From the NCBI GenBank assembly GCA_937901445.1, contig CALDHY010000029.1, forward strand, positions 1 through 22,033: DNA of 22,033 nt. The letters are read 5' to 3'. The position numbers and the translations under genes are program-made. Source of the DNA: an uncultured Selenomonadales bacterium. GTDB lineage: Bacteria > Bacillota > Negativicutes > Selenomonadales > Selenomonadaceae. Positions 1-7,772 of the stretch are shown piece after piece; positions within the stretch are counted from its first letter, which is position 1, and each line of letters opens with the position of its first letter. Under the pieces are notes generated by a model that did not search any database, was not told where the DNA came from, and was given only the letters and a program-made list of their open reading frames with translations.

Positions 1-84
1 ATTAAAAATATCTTTTTTCAGGAAAATTTCACGGGGGGTAGAATGATTCTCAATTATAGTTTACTTTTTATGGCGCAAATAATT

Positions 85-166
85 ATGGCTATGTCGCAAC
101 AGAAATTATAAAAGCAATAAGACTACTGCAAGCGACGAAAAAGCCGGTGTTGAAGAAATTTTTAAA
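85..166 (+). pseudogene. Decayed copy of the RTX protease N-terminal segment
   Basis: From ATG 85 the sequence reads MAMSQQKL and then stops (TAA 109). This matches the MAMSQQEV start of the next gene at 195, and the bases before both ATGs are also alike (tggcgcaaataatt versus tggaggcgaataatc). In another frame, 122-166 reads TTASDEKAGVEEIFK, which lines up with TTTKKGTAAVDEAIK of the downstream gene. The copy is therefore disrupted by frame changes and a small deletion. An in-frame ATG at 43 follows a run of six G (33-38), so a 22-residue peptide could be made, but it would be meaningless. I read this as a relic of a tandem paralogue. The similarity is short, so chance cannot be fully excluded. 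Confidence 0.5.
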
Positions 167-194
167 ATTTGGATGTTAATGGAGGCGAATAATC

Positions 195-278
195 ATGGCG
201 ATGAGTCAACAGGAAGTAATAAAAAAAATTCATGGCGTCATTGGACACTACAACAAAAAAAGGGACGGCGGCAGTTGA
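195..278 (+). other. Out-of-frame true start of the RTX protease
   Basis: ATG 195 has a good ribosome-binding site (GGAGG 181-185, 9-base spacing) and opens MAMSQQEVIKK, then reads 27 codons in total to a TGA at 276-278. The run of eight A at 221-228 is one base too long. Dropping one A gives MAMSQQEVIKKFMASLD and joins the long downstream frame without a gap. ATG 232, the first start in the long frame, has only a distant AGGAAG 15 bases upstream. The original start was therefore almost certainly 195, and the gene now carries a one-base insertion, a sequencing error in a homopolymer, or a switchable tract. Confidence 0.75.
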
Positions 279-2004
279 TGAGGCTATTAAAGCCGCAACA
301 AACGGCAAATTTAAAACAACACAAGCATTGATTAACCAAATGCTTACAGACTTCGCAAATGCAAAAAGCGGCGATGATTTTCTCAAACGTTACTGCGGAA
401 TAAATTTAGGCAACGCAGATACCGGCGCAATTACCGGATCGGACGCGGGCGGCTCCAAAGTTAAAACAAGTACTTCTATTGTACCGAACGGCACATTTGA
501 TACAAGTTTCAGCGGAACTCGTTTCACAAAAAGTGGCGTTACTTTTCGACTTATATACAAAGATAATAACGTTTATAGAGATGTCAGTGATATTAATACT
601 CTTACTGCTGCAGAAAAGCATATTTGGCAAGGACTTTATTCATTTTGGATTGAAGAAAGCTTGAAACTTATCGAAGAATCTTACGGTTACAGCTTTAATG
701 ATTCTGATGTTAAACCGACAACGATTTATATCAACTTTATTGATGATTCTTCGGCAAGCTATCCGGCACAAACTATACGCCCAAATGAAGTTGACGGAAA
801 AAATTACATACGCCTTGAGATTAATATGCATTATTGGAAAGATGTTGATAAAAATGATCCGGATGGCAAACATCCTACTATGACTAATTATTATTATCAT
901 CTTGACACCTTAATTGCGCATGAATTAACTCACGCTGTAATGTCTGTTAAAACAAGTGCTTATACTACATTGCCCGGATTTATCATAGAGGGAATGGCAC
1001 AACTTACAATTGGAATGGATACCTTTGACGGTTCATATCGTAAACCCGTAACATCAGCAGTTCAAAGTAAAGATAAGCTTGCAAAATATTTGGACGATAA
1101 AGCGGATGGTCTATTTAGTGAAGATTATGTTGGCGGATATATTTTAATGCGCTATCTTGCGCGGCAGTTCGGCGATTTAAATATTTCAAATGGTACTAAA
1201 AAAACTTTGCTTAGCGGATTTTACGGCGATGACAGTATAGTAACCAGCGGCGTTAATTCTACAATCGACGGCGGAGCGGGCAACGATACACTTACAAATA
1301 CAAATTATGGTACAGGCGCAAAGTTTTACGGCAACAACGGCAATGATTTAATTACAACTTACAATGCAAACAACGTCTTAATGGATGGCGGCGCGGGCAA
1401 TGATAGAATTGAAGTACGCGGCGTAGCAAGAGGCGTTTCTGTTATCGGCGGCAGCGGCAATGATGCAATTACACTTTCCGGCGGCAATAATTTTGTAAAA
1501 TACGCGAGCGGCGAAGGCAACGATACAATTACAGGAATTTCTGCAAGCGATACAATAAAAATCACCGGCGCAGAATATGAAAAAGTTACAACTGCCGGCA
1601 GTAAAGACGTTACTTTGAAAGCCGGTACAGGTTCAATCGTGATTAAAGGCGGTAAAAATATTGCGTTCCAAATTGACGGCACAATTAAACCTGATAATAA
1701 TCCTGTAAATGTGACAAATTCCACAAGCAATACTTTAATAAGCGGTACCAATTACAATGACACAATTACAAATCAAGGTGGAAGTAAAGTTACAATTTCA
1801 ACCGGCGGTGGCAATGATATAATTCATAACAGTTTAAGCAGTCACACTAACAATAGCTATGTTTCAATAGTTGGCGGCGATGGAAATGACAGCGTCCGCA
1901 ATGCATGGGGTTCAAGAGCAACTATTTTAACCGGAGCCGGTAAAGATACAATCTTTGATGGCAGTTGGTATACTTTCATAGATGCCGGTGACGGTGACGA
2001 TTAA
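232..2004 (+). CDS. RTX-type HExxH metalloprotease, N-terminal and repeat part (truncated)
   Basis: This is the largest fragment of a secreted protease gene (590 codons from ATG 232; the proper start is 195). Residues about 1-100 are a leader and linker of a type I recall from Negativicutes RTX proteins. Residues about 100-330 are the peptidase domain, with zinc-site motif H230-E-L-T-H234 and, 18 residues later, E253 in IIEGMAQ, a gluzincin-like arrangement. From about 340 glycine- and aspartate-rich nonapeptides follow (GGAGNDTL, GGAGNDRI, GGSGNDAI, GGDGNDSV), which in this family form calcium-binding parallel beta rolls and go with type I secretion. No Sec signal peptide is visible, as expected for such proteins. 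The TAA at 2002-2004 interrupts GDGDD followed by an I, where L-I would be expected, and the same frame continues as more repeats to 2823. Whether any product is made is uncertain. Confidence 0.8.
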   Translation: MASLDTTTKKGTAAVDEAIKAATNGKFKTTQALINQMLTDFANAKSGDDFLKRYCGINLGNADTGAITGSDAGGSKVKTSTSIVPNGTFDTSFSGTRFTKSGVTFRLIYKDNNVYRDVSDINTLTAAEKHIWQGLYSFWIEESLKLIEESYGYSFNDSDVKPTTIYINFIDDSSASYPAQTIRPNEVDGKNYIRLEINMHYWKDVDKNDPDGKHPTMTNYYYHLDTLIAHELTHAVMSVKTSAYTTLPGFIIEGMAQLTIGMDTFDGSYRKPVTSAVQSKDKLAKYLDDKADGLFSEDYVGGYILMRYLARQFGDLNISNGTKKTLLSGFYGDDSIVTSGVNSTIDGGAGNDTLTNTNYGTGAKFYGNNGNDLITTYNANNVLMDGGAGNDRIEVRGVARGVSVIGGSGNDAITLSGGNNFVKYASGEGNDTITGISASDTIKITGAEYEKVTTAGSKDVTLKAGTGSIVIKGGKNIAFQIDGTIKPDNNPVNVTNSTSNTLISGTNYNDTITNQGGSKVTISTGGGNDIIHNSLSSHTNNSYVSIVGGDGNDSVRNAWGSRATILTGAGKDTIFDGSWYTFIDAGDGDD

Positions 2005-2823
2005 ATCAAACACTCCGGCTCCAACGTTACACTTTCCGGCGGCAAAGGCAATGATTTAATCAGCATAGGTTCCGGGTCAAGTAATAACATTTATCAATAT
2101 GCATCAGGCGACGGCAAGGATATTATTTACGGCTTTTCGACAACTGATACTTTGCACATTACAAGCGGTACTGATACTTTGTCGAGCGGTTGGAAATATG
2201 GAACTTCTTCAAAATCAAATACCACTGCAACAATAATGACTGCAAGCATAGCTTCTGCAGAAAATGAAATTGATTTAACTCAAAGTTACGGTACAAAGGT
2301 TTTAAAAGTGGACGGCTCCAAAGCTTCAAAATCTTTGACTGTAAACGGCAATTTTTTAAATAATACAATTACCGGCGGTAAAGTTGCCGATACAATTTAT
2401 GGCGGCGCGGGCACAAATACTCTTACCGGCGGTGCGGGCTCGGATGTTTTTTATATTTCTACAGGCAAAAATTACATTACCGACTATAAATCCGGTGAAG
2501 ATACACTCTACCTTTCGAGCGGTTATGTTACTTCCTCAACTGTCAAAAGTTCCAACGTCATTTTAAATATCAGTACCGGCAGTGAAGTTACAATCAAGAG
2601 CGGCAAGGGCAAAAAAATTACCTTCCTTAATTCAAATAATACCACTACCACACAAACTTATTCAAAAACTTTAGATTTATTTGAAGATAACAATTACATT
2701 TCAGACGAGCCGCAACTTTCAACAATCACCGAACAAAAATATTCGGTTACACAAGTTCAAACGCCAAATTATTCCGCGCTTGAACAGTATAATAAAACTT
2801 TCTTGACTTTTGCAAAGAAATAA
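2005..2823 (+). pseudogene. Severed C-terminal part of the RTX metalloprotease
   Basis: Directly after the TAA at 2002 the same reading frame continues for 272 codons to TAA 2821-2823. It starts IKHSGSNVTLSGGKGNDLI, includes further repeats (SGDGKDIIYGF, GGAGTNTL, GGAGSDVFYIS) and ends in a non-repetitive tail rich in Ser and Thr. DYKSGEDTLYL and the following beta-rich stretch are typical of the capping region and secretion signal at the end of RTX proteins. A start at TTG 2152 would be possible but has no ribosome-binding site. Changing TAA to TTA would restore GDGDDLI, so a single substitution explains the break. As it stands the main fragment lacks its C-terminal secretion region. Confidence 0.8.
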
Positions 2824-2851
2824 CTGATTATTAAAATCTGATTAAATTTTG

Positions 2852-2879
2852 GCGGCGGTATTTAAATCGCCGCTTTTTT
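2852..2879 (+). terminator. Rho-independent terminator after the RTX gene
   Basis: GCGGCG (2852-2857) pairs with CGCCGC (2868-2873) across a 10-base loop and is followed by six T. It separates the RTX gene from the two-component system. Confidence 0.85.
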
Positions 2880-2908
2880 GTTGTAAAATTTTTGTGGAGG
2901 TGTTTTGC

Positions 2909-3595
2909 ATGGAACCAAAAGAAAAAATTTTGATAGTCGAAGACGAAAAAAATATAGCAAGAATGCTACAAATTGAACTCGACAAATCCGGCTATGAAAC
3001 GGCTATAGAAAAAAACGGGCGGCGCGCCTATGAAAGAATCATTCAAGAAAATTATGATCTGGTTTTGTTGGACGTTATGCTTCCGGGAATGGACGGAATG
3101 GAAATTTGCAAGAGCGTCCGTCAAATCAGCGACATACCAATTATTATGTTGACTGCCCTTTTTGAAACAAAAGACAAAGTTAATGGATTGGATTTGGGCG
3201 CAAATGATTATGTTACAAAGCCTTTTTCCACTGAAGAAGTTTTGGCGCGTATTCGTGGAATTTTGAAACGCCGTAAAGAGGAATTGCGCAAGGAAGAAAA
3301 ACGCCTCGTTATTGGCAGTGTAATTCTTTACCCCGAACGCTACGAAGCCCGCATAAACAGTGAGGTTATCGACCTTACGCACAAAGAATTTGAACTTTTG
3401 CTGTATCTTGTTGAAAATAAGCCGAACGTTTTAAGCCGTGAACAAATTATTCAAAAAGTTTGGGGCTATGACTTTCTCGGTTATACAAATGTTGTTGACG
3501 TGTACATAAGTTACCTCCGCACAAAGATTGACGATAAATACAATGAAAAACATATTCAAACGGTGCGCGGTGTTGGTTACAAATGCGTTGATTAA
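2909..3595 (+). CDS. OmpR/PhoB-family response regulator
   Basis: A 228-residue two-domain transcription factor. The receiver domain (about 6-120) has the acidic pocket E11-D12, phosphorylation site D55 in LLDVMLPGMDG, the conserved T in IIMLTA and the lysine in DYVTKPF. The C-terminal winged-helix DNA-binding domain (about 130-228) has the family signature ending in VDVYISYLRTKID and VRGVGYKCVD. ATG 2909 is chosen because GGAGG (2896-2900) lies 8 bases upstream; the frame is open further upstream without a better start. It would be phosphorylated by the kinase encoded immediately downstream, whose frame overlaps its end. Target genes and signal cannot be told from the sequence. Length and motifs are normal for the family. 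Confidence 0.95.
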   Translation: MEPKEKILIVEDEKNIARMLQIELDKSGYETAIEKNGRRAYERIIQENYDLVLLDVMLPGMDGMEICKSVRQISDIPIIMLTALFETKDKVNGLDLGANDYVTKPFSTEEVLARIRGILKRRKEELRKEEKRLVIGSVILYPERYEARINSEVIDLTHKEFELLLYLVENKPNVLSREQIIQKVWGYDFLGYTNVVDVYISYLRTKIDDKYNEKHIQTVRGVGYKCVD

Positions 3596-4961
3596 AAGGC
3601 TGCGGCAAAAAAAACTTTCTTCACAAATTAATATAACCTACGGCGTCATTTTATTTTTAACGCTGATTATTATAAACATTGGAACAACGGCGGGCGGGGA
3701 CTATTTATTTTTCCACCAAGCCGAACGCGCCATTGAAATTTCAGTAAAAAAAGTAACCGAGCGCGTCAACGAAATTCAGGCGATTGACGACAGCTTTTTT
3801 GAAATTGACATAATGCCCAGTGTTATTTTTCGCGTGACTGATGAACGCGGCGAAATTTATTTTGACAGCAACCCGTACTTTGCGCCAACTGAAAAAATGT
3901 TACAGATTGTCAGAAAAAATCCGCCGTTTTGGTCGAATAGCGAATATATTTTGTTGGAGACGGAGCGCAGCTTTTTTTATTATAAAGATTTGCCGCTGAA
4001 AATCGGCGAGCATACGTTTCATTTTCATTTTTTGCGGACGATAACTTTTGAAAAAAAATACATTCGCAACTTGTTATGGGCGATTTTTATTGCAGATTTA
4101 ATTGGATTGGGGCTAGCAGTTATGACAGGAAATATTTTGGGCAAGAAAGTTTTAAAGCCGCTTAAGCAAGTTACAAAAACTGCGCGAGAAATTTCTATTG
4201 GTACAATAAAACAACGTTTGACGATTGAAAATTCCGGCGATGAAGTCAATGAACTTTCGATAAGTTTTAATACAATGCTTGACAGGCTTGAACAAAGTTT
4301 TACTCAACAAAAACGCTTTATAGCCGACGCCTCGCACGAATTGCGCACGCCAATTACCGTTATTCGCGGCTATGCAGATATGCTTGAAAGGTACGGCGCG
4401 GACGATAAGGAAATTTTGGAAGAAGCAACCGCCGAAATTAAAAAATCTGCCCAAAATATGCAGTACCTCGTTGAAAATCTTTTACTGCTTGCTCGCGCAG
4501 ATGCAGATACTCAAAATTTTATAAAAACGCCAGTCGATATTAACGAAATTCTGAAAGTCACGATTGAAAGTTTTGCTAATCCGCGCCTTGAATTTGCCAA
4601 CGATAAAATTTTTGAAATTAAAGGCGATGCAGAATTTTTAAAGAAAATGTTTGCCGCCTTCATTGATAACGCGCTGATTTACAGCCAAGATAAAGTTTCA
4701 GTGAAGTTGAAAAATTTTGGCAGTGCGGCAGTTGTAGAAATTTCTGATAAAGGTATTGGAATTGCGCCGGAAAATCTCGATAAAATTTTTGACAGATTTT
4801 ACCGCGTCGATAAAGCCCGCACAAAAACTGAAGACGATAAAATTTCGGCGGGACTCGGACTTTCAATAGCCAAATGGATTGCAGATAATCACGGCGTTAA
4901 AATCGAAGTTGCAAGCACGCTTGGCAAGGGTACTACTTTTAAATTGACAATTCCACATTGA
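3543..4961 (+). CDS. Membrane sensor histidine kinase
   Basis: Partner of the preceding regulator. The order is a short cytoplasmic start, a transmembrane helix (ITYGVILFLTLIIINIGTTA), an extracytoplasmic sensor of about 130 residues, a second helix (LLWAIFIADLIGLGLAVMTG), a HAMP linker, a dimerisation domain with the phospho-accepting His in ADASHELRTP (H265 from this start), and the ATPase domain with the N box (DNALIYS), G1 (DKGIGI), F box (FDRFYR) and G2 (GLGLSIA). The start is unclear because the frame overlaps the regulator. ATG 3543 has no ribosome-binding site. TTG 3588, only 8 bases before the end of the regulator stop codon, would give the more usual short N-terminus IKRLRQKKLSSQ by translational coupling. 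The ligand is unknown. Confidence 0.93.
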   Translation: MKNIFKRCAVLVTNALIKRLRQKKLSSQINITYGVILFLTLIIINIGTTAGGDYLFFHQAERAIEISVKKVTERVNEIQAIDDSFFEIDIMPSVIFRVTDERGEIYFDSNPYFAPTEKMLQIVRKNPPFWSNSEYILLETERSFFYYKDLPLKIGEHTFHFHFLRTITFEKKYIRNLLWAIFIADLIGLGLAVMTGNILGKKVLKPLKQVTKTAREISIGTIKQRLTIENSGDEVNELSISFNTMLDRLEQSFTQQKRFIADASHELRTPITVIRGYADMLERYGADDKEILEEATAEIKKSAQNMQYLVENLLLLARADADTQNFIKTPVDINEILKVTIESFANPRLEFANDKIFEIKGDAEFLKKMFAAFIDNALIYSQDKVSVKLKNFGSAAVVEISDKGIGIAPENLDKIFDRFYRVDKARTKTEDDKISAGLGLSIAKWIADNHGVKIEVASTLGKGTTFKLTIPH

Positions 4962-4983
4962 AAAAATATAATTCCACTTCGCA

Positions 4984-5004
4984 AACGTACCACTTTTGGA
5001 CGTT
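4984..5004 (+). terminator. Possible weak terminator hairpin after the kinase gene
   Basis: AACGT-A-CCA (4984-4992) pairs with TGG-ACGTT (4997-5004), leaving one bulged A and a 4-base loop. The following bases are T-rich (atgttttattt) but not a clean T run, so termination may be inefficient. Confidence 0.35.
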
Positions 5005-5069
5005 ATGTTTTATTTAAAAAAGTTTTTCTAGCTCGTATCCAATGTGAACGAGACCGGAGGTGTATTTCG

Positions 5070-5351
5070 TTGGGCAAAATTTTAAATTTTAAAGCCAAAT
5101 TAACAGAATCAGAAAAATTCAGCTTGGTAAGGCGCGAGGCAATTTATACGGGGCTTGCACTTGCCGGGCTGATTATTTTTTGGTTAATTGCAGGATTCGG
5201 CTTGGCGTCTGTTGACGTAAAAATTTTTCATTTGCCGTTATGGGCGATTATGGGAAGTATTGGCGTATGGATTTTTGCAATCTGCGCGAGTTACATTTTG
5301 AGCCACAAACTTTTCAAAGATATTGATTTGGGCGGTGATGAAAATGAATGA
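5070..5351 (+). CDS. yhdT: YhdT-family small membrane protein
   Basis: A 93-residue protein with two hydrophobic segments (about 24-46, TGLALAGLIIFWLIAGFGLA, and about 56-78, LWAIMGSIGVWIFAICASYIL) between charged ends. This matches the YhdT family, a small inner-membrane protein found directly before panF in enterobacteria as well. The start is TTG 5070 with GGAGG at 5056-5060. Its end overlaps the start of panF, so the two are probably translationally coupled and work together. The family has no established biochemical function; a role as accessory subunit of the symporter is inferred from this conserved neighbourhood. Confidence 0.85.
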   Translation: MGKILNFKAKLTESEKFSLVRREAIYTGLALAGLIIFWLIAGFGLASVDVKIFHLPLWAIMGSIGVWIFAICASYILSHKLFKDIDLGGDENE

Positions 5352-6810
5352 AGGAAGTTTCGCCGCGCTGTTGCCGCTTGTAATTTTTATGGCGGTAATG
5401 GTAGGAATAAGCATTTTCGTCCGCCACCAACAAGCCGGTAAAAATTTTGTCGGAAATTATTTTATCGGCAACCGTGAGCTGGGCGGCTTTGTTTTGGCAA
5501 TGACAACCGTTGCAACGTACAGCTCCGTTTCAAGTTTTGTAGGCGGTCCCGGTATGGCGTTTCAAATTGGATTCGGCTGGATTTATATGGCGGTTGTACA
5601 AGTTACGGCAATTTTTTTAGTGTTGGGGATTTTCGGTAAAAGAGTTGCCTTGCTTGCAAGAAAATTCAATGCAGTAACGGTTGTTGATATAATCCGCGCG
5701 CGCTTTAATTCAGATTTTTTGGCGGCGATAGCAGCGTTTGTTATCGTTTTATTTTTCTGCGGTACAATGACTGCGCAATTTGTCGGCGGCGCAAAATTAT
5801 TTTCGGCAGTCACAGGTTACAGCTATGAAACGGGCTTGATTTTATTTGGGCTTGTCGTTGTAATTTATACTTCAATCGGCGGTTTTCGCGCAGTTGCTTT
5901 AACTGATACTTGTTGCGCGTTGATAATGATGGTAGGAATAGTTTTGTTGCTGCATTACGTACTGCAGGCGGGCGGCGGCTATGAACAAATTATGACTTCT
6001 ATAGAAAGTAACCACCCTGAAATGTTGGAGCCGTTTTCATTCGGCAATATGCCGTGGACGATTTATTTTACACAGTGGCTTTTAGTTGGAATTTGTACAA
6101 TAGCTCTGCCACAATCAGTCGTGCGCGGAATAAGCTATAAAAATACTCAAGGCTTACATAGCGCAATGCTGATTGGTACGGTTGTTGTAGGATTTATGAA
6201 CATTGGAATAAATTTTACGGGAATTTTGGCGCACGGCGTTTTAACGGGCAGTCCTGCAGATTACGGCGGCGTTGATAATATCATACCAACAACGATTGTA
6301 ACAGTAATGCCGAAAGAATTGGTCGGGCTTGCTATAATCGGACCTTTGGCGGCGTCAATTTCGACAATTTCCGGTTTGTTAATCGTGGCGTCAAGTGCGA
6401 TTGTCAAGGACGTTTATTTACATTACAAGCCGAATACCGAAATTTCAAAGTTAAGAATTTTATCAATGGCAACAACGGCGATAATTGGCGCGGCAGTTTT
6501 TGTAATTGCGTTGACGCCGCCGAGCTTAATTTGGTTGATAAATATGTTTGCATTCGGCGGGCTTGAGACGGCGTTTTTCTGGACGCTTTTACTAGGTTTA
6601 TTCTGGAAAAAAGCTAACAAGGCGGGCGCGTTACTTTCAATGACGGGCGGTACAATTATTTACTGCGCGACGCAAGCGGCGGGCTTTAAAATTTTAAATT
6701 TGCACCAAATTACAATAGGTATAACAGTTTCCTTGATTTTATTTTTGATAGGCTCGTATTTAGGCAAACCTTCAGAAAAAGAAACGCTTGAAAAATTTTT
6801 CCCAAATTGA
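5338..6810 (+). CDS. panF: Sodium/pantothenate symporter
   Basis: A sodium:solute symporter family (SSS) protein of 490 residues with about 12-13 hydrophobic helices. It closely follows remembered PanF sequence: SSFVGGPGMAFQIGFGWIY near the N-terminus, FNAVTVVDIIRARF, MTAQFVGGAKLF, SYETGLILFGL, VRGISYKNTQG, SATIVKDVY-like SSAIVKDVYLHYKP and FAFGGLETAFFW. It would import pantothenate, the coenzyme A precursor, across the cytoplasmic membrane with Na+. Two starts are possible, ATG 5338 and ATG 5344; both overlap the end of yhdT. The symbol rests on overall resemblance and on the yhdT neighbour; other SSS substrates remain possible. Confidence 0.9.
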   Translation: MKMNEGSFAALLPLVIFMAVMVGISIFVRHQQAGKNFVGNYFIGNRELGGFVLAMTTVATYSSVSSFVGGPGMAFQIGFGWIYMAVVQVTAIFLVLGIFGKRVALLARKFNAVTVVDIIRARFNSDFLAAIAAFVIVLFFCGTMTAQFVGGAKLFSAVTGYSYETGLILFGLVVVIYTSIGGFRAVALTDTCCALIMMVGIVLLLHYVLQAGGGYEQIMTSIESNHPEMLEPFSFGNMPWTIYFTQWLLVGICTIALPQSVVRGISYKNTQGLHSAMLIGTVVVGFMNIGINFTGILAHGVLTGSPADYGGVDNIIPTTIVTVMPKELVGLAIIGPLAASISTISGLLIVASSAIVKDVYLHYKPNTEISKLRILSMATTAIIGAAVFVIALTPPSLIWLINMFAFGGLETAFFWTLLLGLFWKKANKAGALLSMTGGTIIYCATQAAGFKILNLHQITIGITVSLILFLIGSYLGKPSEKETLEKFFPN

Positions 6811-6865
6811 GAAAGTATATTTAAATATAAAAAATTTTTAAATTAAATCACTGATTTTAAAAAAG

Positions 6866-6894
6866 TTGACAAGAAAACGCTAAAATATTAAACT
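6866..6894 (+). promoter_or_regulatory. Sigma-70-type promoter of the purine cluster
   Basis: TTGACA (6866-6871) is a perfect -35 box. It is followed after 17 bases by TAAACT (6889-6894), which matches four of six positions of the -10 consensus. The region just upstream (6816-6865) is almost pure A/T, including the palindrome TATATTTAAATATA at 6816-6829, and could act as an UP element. The expected leader to purE is only about 25 bases, leaving no room for a purine riboswitch. Confidence 0.7.
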
Positions 6895-6924
6895 TTGCCT
6901 AAAATTAAAAACGGAGGTTTTTAT

Positions 6925-7425
6925 ATGGACGTAGCAATTATAATGGGCAGTGACAGCGATTGGGGTGTAATGAAAAAGGCAGTTGAACTTCTGAACAGTT
7001 TTGAAGTTGACGTTGAATTGACTGTAGCTTCAGCACACCGCACGCCGGAGCGCGTCAAAGAATTTGTGACGCAATGCCACGAAAAAGACGTAAAAATTTT
7101 TATAGCAGCGGCAGGTTGCGCGGCACATTTGGCGGGCGTTGTAGCCTCGTACACCACGCGCCCCGTTATTGGCGTACCAATTAACGCCGAGCCCCTCAAA
7201 GGCTGGGATTCTCTTTTAAGTACCGTACAAATGCCGAGTGGTATTCCCGTTGCAACAATGGCGATTAACGGCGCAAGAAACGCCGCGCTTTTTGCAACTG
7301 AAATTCTTGCTCTTTCAAATCCGAAATTTAAACGCAAACTCGACGAATACCGCGCAAATATGGTTAAGGAAGTCGAACGTAAAGCCGATTATGTCAAGCG
7401 CGCCTTTGCCGAAACCAAAAAATAA
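6925..7425 (+). CDS. purE: 5-(carboxyamino)imidazole ribonucleotide mutase
   Basis: A 166-residue class I PurE, converting N5-CAIR to CAIR in de novo purine synthesis. Seen are the phosphate-binding start MGSDSDW (7-13), the active-site SAHRTP (36-41, with the catalytic His at 38), AAAGCAAHLAGVVAS and the loop PINAEPLKGWDSLLSTVQMPSGIPVAT. Length is normal. ATG 6925 is set by GGAGG at 6913-6917; the frame extends upstream to a TTG-type start at 6895 that would lie on the promoter itself. It is the first gene of the purine cluster. Class I PurE normally needs PurK, which is not in this window. Confidence 0.97.
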   Translation: MDVAIIMGSDSDWGVMKKAVELLNSFEVDVELTVASAHRTPERVKEFVTQCHEKDVKIFIAAAGCAAHLAGVVASYTTRPVIGVPINAEPLKGWDSLLSTVQMPSGIPVATMAINGARNAALFATEILALSNPKFKRKLDEYRANMVKEVERKADYVKRAFAETKK

Positions 7426-7453
7426 AATCCTCCGCTTAAAGGAGTGATTCACT

Positions 7454-7744
7454 ATGAAAAAATTCTTATTGATAGTGGCGATATTTTTAACTTCGTTTAA
7501 TTTTTGTTATGCACATTCTGCAGCGCAAAATACAGATGATTCTTGGAAACGTCAACAAATTCAAGACAGGGAACGCCGCGCGCGTGAACGTCAAGCAATG
7601 GTAGAAAGGCAACGGCGAGAATCACAAGCCCGCCTCGAACGGCAGGAACGTGAACGCCAAGCGCAAATAGAGCGTCAACAACGCCGCGAACAGGAACGCC
7701 TTGAGTTGGAACGTTTGCAGCGTCAACGCCAAAATAAAAAGTAA
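7454..7744 (+). CDS. Secreted Arg/Glu/Gln-rich helical protein
   Basis: A 96-residue protein that I cannot assign to a family. Residues 1-20 form a Sec signal peptide (MKK, a hydrophobic core, then FCYA with likely cleavage before HSAAQ). The rest, from about 28, is a run of short RQ, ER, QR and RE-rich units such as RQAMVERQRRES and RQERERQAQIERQ, with almost no hydrophobic residues. This predicts a long single charged alpha helix or a coiled coil outside the inner membrane. A ribosome-binding site (AAAGGAG) precedes ATG 7454. It sits between purE and purC and is probably co-transcribed, with no obvious link to purines. Confidence 0.75.
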   Translation: MKKFLLIVAIFLTSFNFCYAHSAAQNTDDSWKRQQIQDRERRARERQAMVERQRRESQARLERQERERQAQIERQQRREQERLELERLQRQRQNKK

Positions 7745-7772
7745 TTTTTATAATCGAAAGGAGCTATTTTCG

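Noticed and set aside
1359..1751. 130-codon open frame on the - strand
   Set aside because: It lies fully within the RTX repeats. The regular GGC/GAT-rich repeats create long antisense frames; the predicted peptide is a Pro/Leu/Ser-rich shadow with no family features.
1260..2460. Regular spaced repeats that could suggest a CRISPR array
   Set aside because: The repeats are short, degenerate, in frame and translate to GGxGxD nonapeptides, so they are protein repeats. There are no constant repeats with unique spacers.
6816..6829. Perfect palindrome TATATTTAAATATA as a regulator site
   Set aside because: The surroundings are nearly all A/T, so such palindromes arise easily; it is noted only as part of the A/T-rich promoter upstream region.
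6811..6924. Purine riboswitch before purE
   Set aside because: The leader after the predicted promoter is about 25 bases, too short for the aptamer, and no paired loops of the expected type are visible.
6921..7337. 138-codon open frame on the - strand across purE
   Set aside because: Entirely antisense to a well-conserved gene and without a ribosome-binding site; a codon-bias shadow. The same reasoning applies to 2966-3382 (-), 13229-13540 (-) and the other antisense frames.
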